Shown here one piece after another: positions 59,939 to 64,000 of a stretch of 64,000 nt of DNA. This DNA comes from Candidatus Iainarchaeum sp. (GTDB taxonomy: Archaea; B1Sed10-29; WALL01). Position 1 is the stretch's first letter. Each line of letters opens with the position of its first letter. The notes beneath the pieces were generated by a model. That model had not been told where the DNA came from. It was given only the letters and a program-made list of their open reading frames with translations, and made no database searches. The DNA lies in assembly GCA_023129115.1 (NCBI GenBank), contig JAGMCR010000013.1, forward strand, positions 26,726-90,725, written 5' to 3'. The translations under genes were made by a program, and so were the position numbers.

Positions 59939-60937
59939 TTACTTGCGCAGAGAGTGTTTTTGTTTCTTTAGTAGGTCTCTGGCTATTTTTCCGCCTTGTT
60001 GCGAGTGCATGCATTCCGAGTAACGTATTCTTCCTTGTTCTGGTTTATCATACTCATACAAGTGACCAAGTCTGCCCGTTAAGTAGTTAATCACCTTCTG
60101 CTCTTTCACTGTCTTGCTGGTCTTCCCGTCATAGTAGGCATCATTAAACACATAGTTTAAATGTATGTTGTAGTACTGTCCCGCCCTTGTACGTTTCCCA
60201 ACCTTGTTTGGGGTAAACTCCGCGAGTTTTTCATTGTGCACCTCAAGTCGTGCATCTCCCTCAACCGTGCTTTGGGCAAACTCCGTGACTTTTTCATTGT
60301 GCTCGTCGAGTGCCTTGGTCAGGGGGGCTATGCCAAACCCCGCTTTTTCCATGCTTTGGCGCGCAATCTCTTCCGCGAGCTGTTCCCTCGTCTCGACACC
60401 ACCCCGGATTTGCCGAGGGAATTGCCTTTCCACCTCGTGGCCGAGCTCGTGCGCCAGGAAATCCAAAAACAGTAGTTCAGTCTGCTCTGCTTTCCCGGTG
60501 CCTTCGATATCAAAGTCTTCAGCGAGCCTCTGGGCTTGGGTGAGGTCGACTCGGACGGCTGTGCCCTCCTTTGGCTCTTCGCCCCCGTGGACAATCTGCC
60601 CGTTGCTGTAGACAGCCAAGCGGCTGCCCTCCGCCCTCGCCTTCCCGGGACTGGTAGTAGTGGAGACCCCCCCGCGGAAAGACAAGACAAGAATCGCGGG
60701 CTCCTTCAGCTCGGCGCCGTGCTCCCTGCCAATCTCGAAGACCGAAGAAATGACTTTCTTGAGTTTTTCGTCCAGCTTCCCGGTGGAGACCTTTTTTTCA
60801 TAAAACTCTTTGGCCTGCCTGTCCCACTCGCCCATCTTATGCTGGATGGCATCCTCCATTTCCGGAGTTACTTCTCCCGCTTCCACTAGCAGCCTGTCGA
60901 GCTCAAGAGGCGTCAGCTTTTTCAGGTCTATGGCCAT
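59939..60937 (-). CDS. Predicted zinc metallopeptidase (HELGH)
   Basis: 332 residues. LLFLDFLAHELGHEVERQ contains the HExxH zincin motif; a downstream Glu for a gluzincin site is not certain. A repeat of the form DEHNEKVTEFAQ / EVHNEKLAEFTP follows at about 210-245. No signal peptide. Head-on to nfo in the first inserted segment behind that gene. Peptidase activity is inferred from the motif only. Confidence 0.6.
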   Translation of the reverse strand: MAIDLKKLTPLELDRLLVEAGEVTPEMEDAIQHKMGEWDRQAKEFYEKKVSTGKLDEKLKKVISSVFEIGREHGAELKEPAILVLSFRGGVSTTTSPGKARAEGSRLAVYSNGQIVHGGEEPKEGTAVRVDLTQAQRLAEDFDIEGTGKAEQTELLFLDFLAHELGHEVERQFPRQIRGGVETREQLAEEIARQSMEKAGFGIAPLTKALDEHNEKVTEFAQSTVEGDARLEVHNEKLAEFTPNKVGKRTRAGQYYNIHLNYVFNDAYYDGKTSKTVKEQKVINYLTGRLGHLYEYDKPEQGRIRYSECMHSQQGGKIARDLLKKQKHSLRK

Positions 60938-60981
60938 TAGCTATTCTTTAGGCACTCACGGCTTAAAAGCGTTAGCTGCCC

Positions 60982-60999
60982 AAGAAGATGCTGGAGTAA
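60982..60999 (+). pseudogene. Short copy of the endonuclease IV 3' end
   Basis: Encodes KKMLE-stop, with AAGAAGATGCTG identical to the gene end and its distal copy. On its own the match is short, but it lies exactly at the junction between the peptidase segment and the RHH-PIN segment, where a cassette boundary is expected. Confidence 0.5.
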
Positions 61000-61051
61000 G
61001 CCCGAAAAACTTAAATATAGGGTATACCATAGTATCCCCCAGGTGATACAA

Positions 61052-61243
61052 ATGGAAACTGTGCCGGCAAAGCTTACTCAACGGCTTGTTATGGAGCTTG
61101 ACGAGCTAGTGAAGGAGGGTTGGTACGCGAACCGGTCTGAGGCTGTCCGGGATGCTGTGCGGGAGCTGGTTGAAAAGATGCGGGTGGAGCTGCTGGAAGA
61201 GGCAATAAAGAAGGATATTGAATGGGGACTGTATGGCAAGTAA
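61052..61243 (+). CDS. Ribbon-helix-helix antitoxin
   Basis: 63 residues from METVPAKLTQRL, preceded by AGGTGA. VPAKLTQRLVMELDELVKEG and NRSEAVRDAVRELVEK are the ribbon-helix-helix fold of CopG-type antitoxins. GGTATACC at 61021-61028, just upstream, is a palindrome suitable as its operator. Overlaps the PIN toxin by 11 bases. Confidence 0.85.
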   Translation: METVPAKLTQRLVMELDELVKEGWYANRSEAVRDAVRELVEKMRVELLEEAIKKDIEWGLYGK

Positions 61244-61742
61244 GCTCACCGCAGTTTCCGACACTGGCCCTGTTATCCACCTTTGGGAAGTGGGCTGCCT
61301 AAAAGCGTTTAAGGTGTGTGGCCGGCTTTTTGTGCCGACGGCAGTGGAGTCGGAGCTGGGGAAAAAAGGTGGGGCCAAAAGGGTTCCCGGGCTAAAAGTC
61401 GTGGGGCTGACGAGGAAGGAGAAGGACTTGTCCGCGTATGTCTCACTGAAGTATGGCTTGGGGATGGGCGAGTCAGAAGCAATCACGCTCTGCAAGTCAA
61501 GAAAAATAAAGATGTTTTTCACCGATGACCTTGGGGCACGGCTGGTGGCCGAAAGGGAAAATATTGAGGCCCACGGGAGTGTTGGGATATTGTTGAGGGC
61601 GTTCAGGGAAGGCATACTGGGCGAGGAGGAAGCAATAAAAGCCCTCGACGGCCTTGCCGGCAAGTCCACGCTCTTCATAACTTACCCGCTTGTCGAGGAA
61701 GCCATACGCGCGGTCAAAAAATATTCGAGACAGACGCTTTGA
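61233..61742 (+). CDS. PIN-domain toxin (DUF3368)
   Basis: 169 residues from MASKLTAVSDTGPVIHLWEVG. The acidic residues sit in SDTGPVI, GMGESEAITL and FFTDDLGARLVA, the PIN nuclease quartet in the DUF3368 pattern. It would cleave RNA until bound by the RHH partner. Its final codons and stop lie within the duplicated nfo end, so the insertion defines its C-terminus. Confidence 0.87.
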   Translation: MASKLTAVSDTGPVIHLWEVGCLKAFKVCGRLFVPTAVESELGKKGGAKRVPGLKVVGLTRKEKDLSAYVSLKYGLGMGESEAITLCKSRKIKMFFTDDLGARLVAERENIEAHGSVGILLRAFREGILGEEEAIKALDGLAGKSTLFITYPLVEEAIRAVKKYSRQTL

Positions 61743-61765
61743 AGCTCAAGAAGATGCTGAAATGA
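61724..61765 (+). pseudogene. Distal copy of the endonuclease IV 3' end
   Basis: Reads FETDALKLKKMLK-stop against LETDALKLKKML-stop; ACG/ACA, GCG/GCT, CTG/TTG and CTT/CTG are silent changes. Its TGA overlaps the ATG of the next gene as ATGA, the normal junction of two operon genes. So this copy is probably the ancestral nfo end, displaced by the inserted cassettes. Confidence 0.87.
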
Positions 61766-62250
61766 TTGAGACGACCATTGAGGACATCATGGCCAAAGCG
61801 AGGGAGCTGCAGGCACAGGGAAAGGACTGGCATTTCCACATGCTTATCCCGGGCTGCGGGTTCAACAAAAAGAGGGACAGGCACGCGTTCGTCCTCGAGG
61901 ACGAAACCGACGGCGTCGCCTACGTAAATTATTCGGGCCACTGGCAAAAGGAGCAGGGCAAAGAATTGGTCAGCATGCTCCACGGCAAAAAAATCGTGGC
62001 CGAGTCAACAGAACAAATCGCTGACGAGACCATTAACAAAATCCTTGCGCGGGCGAAAGAATTGAACGAGCAAGGCGTCCACTGGCACCACCACATGCTC
62101 TTCCCCAATTGTATTTACAGCAAGCACCCCGGGAAATGGGTGATTATTTTTGAGGACCCGGACGGAGGAACACTTGAATCAGTAAGCGACGACGAGCCCA
62201 AGGAAAGCCTTAGGCAGATTGAAGTGCTTTACTACGCGCAGAAGGCCTAA
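61762..62250 (+). CDS. Hypothetical protein with tandem HWHxHMLxP repeats
   Basis: 162 residues in two similar halves: DWHFHMLIPGCGFNKKRDRHAFVLEDE and HWHHHMLFPNCIYSKHPGKWVIIFEDP. Clustered His and Cys suggest metal binding. The start overlaps the duplicated nfo end, which marks it as the former direct neighbour of nfo. No known family name. Confidence 0.65.
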   Translation: MIETTIEDIMAKARELQAQGKDWHFHMLIPGCGFNKKRDRHAFVLEDETDGVAYVNYSGHWQKEQGKELVSMLHGKKIVAESTEQIADETINKILARAKELNEQGVHWHHHMLFPNCIYSKHPGKWVIIFEDPDGGTLESVSDDEPKESLRQIEVLYYAQKA

Positions 62251-62897
62251 GCTTTTTCCGCGATACACGCGTAAGCAATATCAGTCAAGCCCCTAAACCT
62301 TGTGTTGAAGCCGAGCTCTTTGAGCGATTCCTCAAGCCACTCTTTCTCAATTCGCCACGACACGAATCCTTCCCGCGTGTGGACCCGGTCACAGTCTTCA
62401 TCGGTGCTTGTTATGGCCCACCCGCACTGCCCGTAAAACTTCTTTCTTTCTTCCAGCGAGCCAGGGAGGTAACTGGTTATCACGATTTTTTTCTTTGTCA
62501 CCCTCGCCATTTCCTTCAACGCTTTTTCCGTGTCGAGAATGTTCCCAAGCGTGTTGAACATGCACAAAGTGTAATCAAAAGAACCGTCAGCGAATGGCAT
62601 TTCCTTGACGTTTGCCTCTATCACCGCCACGTTGTAAATCCCAGCAAGGCCCAGGTTCGCGGCGTTCAAAAGAGGCTTGCTCACGTCGATTCCTATCCCT
62701 TTTTTCAGCCTCGGGGACAAGAGCTTCAAGTGTTTTCCCCTCCCCGAGCCAACGTCGAGAAGAGTCACGCCTTCCTCAATGGCTTCATCCAGCAGCTCTT
62801 CCTCTGCCTTCCAGTACAGGAGGATTTTCTCGGTGGCGCAAGCAGGATCAACAATCAGTCCCCCGCCGCTGTTGTAAAACTCCTCCACAGTATCCAT
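62247..62897 (-). CDS. Class I SAM-dependent methyltransferase
   Basis: 216 residues. TLLDVGSGRGKHLKLLS (motif I), GIGIDVSKPLL, EANVKEMPFADGSFDYTLCMFNTLGNI (motifs II-III) form a typical small-molecule methyltransferase. Converges with the previous gene by four bases. Substrate unknown. Confidence 0.84.
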   Translation of the reverse strand: MDTVEEFYNSGGGLIVDPACATEKILLYWKAEEELLDEAIEEGVTLLDVGSGRGKHLKLLSPRLKKGIGIDVSKPLLNAANLGLAGIYNVAVIEANVKEMPFADGSFDYTLCMFNTLGNILDTEKALKEMARVTKKKIVITSYLPGSLEERKKFYGQCGWAITSTDEDCDRVHTREGFVSWRIEKEWLEESLKELGFNTRFRGLTDIAYACIAEKA

Positions 62898-62929
62898 TGC
62901 AGAAGCTATAGGCTTTCATCCATAAAACT

Positions 62930-63778
62930 TTAGCTGCTCTTGCTCCCCATGAACAGCGAGAGGGCTATGCCTGTAATGAACGCCACGAGCGACTCCAGCG
63001 CGAAATACGCCGTGGAAAGCAGTTCTTCAAGCGAGTGGCCCACCCAGTAGTGCCCCAGAATCACAGACATGACGTACGCGAACACGAACGCCGCGCCCAA
63101 ATACAGCAGCCCCTGTTTTGGGTCGGGATAATTCTTGAGCGTGTAGCCAATCACGCCGATTGTAAACAAAGCGAACATAATCATCCCGATTTCAATTGTC
63201 GGCGCGCTCACGGTCACAGACGAAAACACGCCGAACTCGGCGATGAGGATATACGTTATTATCGTCAGCAGGACGCTCTGCTTCTTTATGAGGTTCTGCA
63301 GCGAGCTCTTCTTCTCGAGCTCTTCCTTCTTTTCCTCGAGCTCTTCCTTCGCCTCGTCCAGCTTCTTCTTTTCTTCCTGGAGCAATTGCTTGTGGTACAC
63401 CAGCATTTTTTCCTCGCGAATCTTTGCGATGCTCGCGTTTTTCGTCGCCTCGCGGTACAGGGAATAAAGCGCCACCACGACTCCCGCGAACCCGACGCCC
63501 ACGCCAATTAGCCCTAGTATAACATACAATGGCTCCGCGCCCGCCATCTTCGCGATGAACGTCATCACCACCGCGTAAAACGCGCTGGCAACAATCGCGA
63601 CAACCACGACGTACTTCAGCACGCGCAGCACGTAGTAGCTGATTTTGTTAAGCAGAATCAATCCCACGTAGAACAGGATGAGCCCAATCACTATCGCGCC
63701 CACGTCGCCGCCCATCACGAGCGCGGGAAGTGACTGGAGGTAGGCCTCCGCGAACTCCATCACACCCCCGGGAATCAT
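62930..63778 (-). CDS. Multi-span membrane protein with coiled-coil loop
   Basis: 282 residues from MIPGGVMEFAEAYLQ. Three hydrophobic helices, then a cytoplasmic coiled coil of about 65 residues (KIREEKMLVYHKQLLQEEKK...EELEKKSS), then four more helices. Possibly a stress or scaffold protein in the membrane; no family recognised. Starts three bases after the stop of the next upstream gene. Confidence 0.68.
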   Translation of the reverse strand: MIPGGVMEFAEAYLQSLPALVMGGDVGAIVIGLILFYVGLILLNKISYYVLRVLKYVVVVAIVASAFYAVVMTFIAKMAGAEPLYVILGLIGVGVGFAGVVVALYSLYREATKNASIAKIREEKMLVYHKQLLQEEKKKLDEAKEELEEKKEELEKKSSLQNLIKKQSVLLTIITYILIAEFGVFSSVTVSAPTIEIGMIMFALFTIGVIGYTLKNYPDPKQGLLYLGAAFVFAYVMSVILGHYWVGHSLEELLSTAYFALESLVAFITGIALSLFMGSKSS

Positions 63779-63780
63779 TT

Positions 63781-64000
63781 TCACACCGTCTCCAGCTTGA
63801 ACGTCACGCCGCATCCCCGCAGCGTCTCCTGGATTTGCTCCCCGATGCCCAGCACGTCGTCGATGGGCACGTCGCGGCTCCAGTCGTACACGTAGTCGTA
63901 GTTGCCGCTCATGGGCCTGAACCCCATGGACATCAGCCGCTCCGTGACCTCGGACACGGGCTTGCCCTCGGTGCTGAACCAGACCACGAGATACGTCTTC
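63781..64000 (-). CDS. Small conserved hypothetical protein, 5' end outside the window
   Basis: Reads (M)KTYLVVWFSTEGKPVSEV... to GVTFKLETV-stop, about 73 residues if the ATG straddles the window edge, which the frame allows. Beta-alpha-beta pattern with FRPMSGNYDYVYDW in the middle. Immediately before a membrane protein gene. Function unknown. Confidence 0.6.
   Translation of the reverse strand, partial: KTYLVVWFSTEGKPVSEVTERLMSMGFRPMSGNYDYVYDWSRDVPIDDVLGIGEQIQETLRGCGVTFKLETV

Overview
The window is archaeal. It carries an archaeal phosphoglycerate mutase, Alba, an archaeal ATP-dependent DNA ligase, a one-domain Orc1/Cdc6, Sec61-beta, an adjacent Nop5-fibrillarin pair, a one-OB-fold RPA-like protein, a bulge-helix-bulge tRNA intron, and many AT-rich TATA-like boxes about 25-30 bp upstream of the start codon (leaderless transcripts). 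Gene packing is tight with many ATGA overlaps. Many small membrane proteins and several surface proteins suggest a free-living or host-associated DPANN-type lineage (Diapherotrites-like is my best guess, low certainty).

Layout. 1-7.9 kb: glycolysis (two unrelated-length phosphoglycerate mutases in tandem), a Kef-type antiporter, a methyltransferase, AspRS, a NusA-like KH protein, Alba and DNA ligase. 7.9-11.7 kb: an accessory islet with a DUF2283/DUF4258-like pair, an unknown protein and a tail-to-tail AbiE toxin-antitoxin pair. 11.7-23.3 kb: three membrane-anchored amidotransferase-like surface proteins, an HD hydrolase, a sugar nucleotidyltransferase, a Cys-rich surface protein, Sec61-beta, Orc1/Cdc6 and a PC4-like protein. 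23.4-38.2 kb: a large island with a HerA-like ATPase followed by five co-oriented, modular, DNA-binding-looking proteins, one of which has twelve tandem copies of a new helix-turn-helix repeat; two of the genes have matching double operators around the TATA box. 38.2-40.2 kb: a NikR-controlled locus. 40.2-42.2 kb: an AT-rich toxin-antitoxin islet (HicBA with broken hicA, HEPN-MNT) downstream of tRNA-Arg. 42.2-47.2 kb: tRNA-Arg, argS, argH, argG and a divergent HTH-ACT regulator. 47.2-54.4 kb: RPA-like, CBS, cupin and polyprenol-kinase-like genes, an intron-bearing tRNA-Ile(UAU), a Dsb-like thioredoxin and an AT-rich AAA/DUF4143 ATPase islet. 54.4-64 kb: fibrillarin-Nop5, a JAMM protein, GlyRS, endonuclease IV, another toxin-antitoxin/peptidase islet, and membrane proteins at the end.

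The strongest new observation is a recurring architecture. At six or more places the last codons of a host gene (DNA ligase, an amidotransferase-like gene, a Dsb-like gene, fibrillarin, endonuclease IV, and tRNA-Arg) occur a second time downstream. The extra copies differ from the originals almost only at synonymous sites, and the DNA between original and copy is accessory (toxin-antitoxin pairs, an ATPase, a metallopeptidase) or a short stem-loop spacer. At the endonuclease IV locus the distal copy still overlaps, by ATGA, the gene that must have been the original operon neighbour. This looks like a system that delivers small cassettes, together with a foreign gene end, precisely behind host genes.
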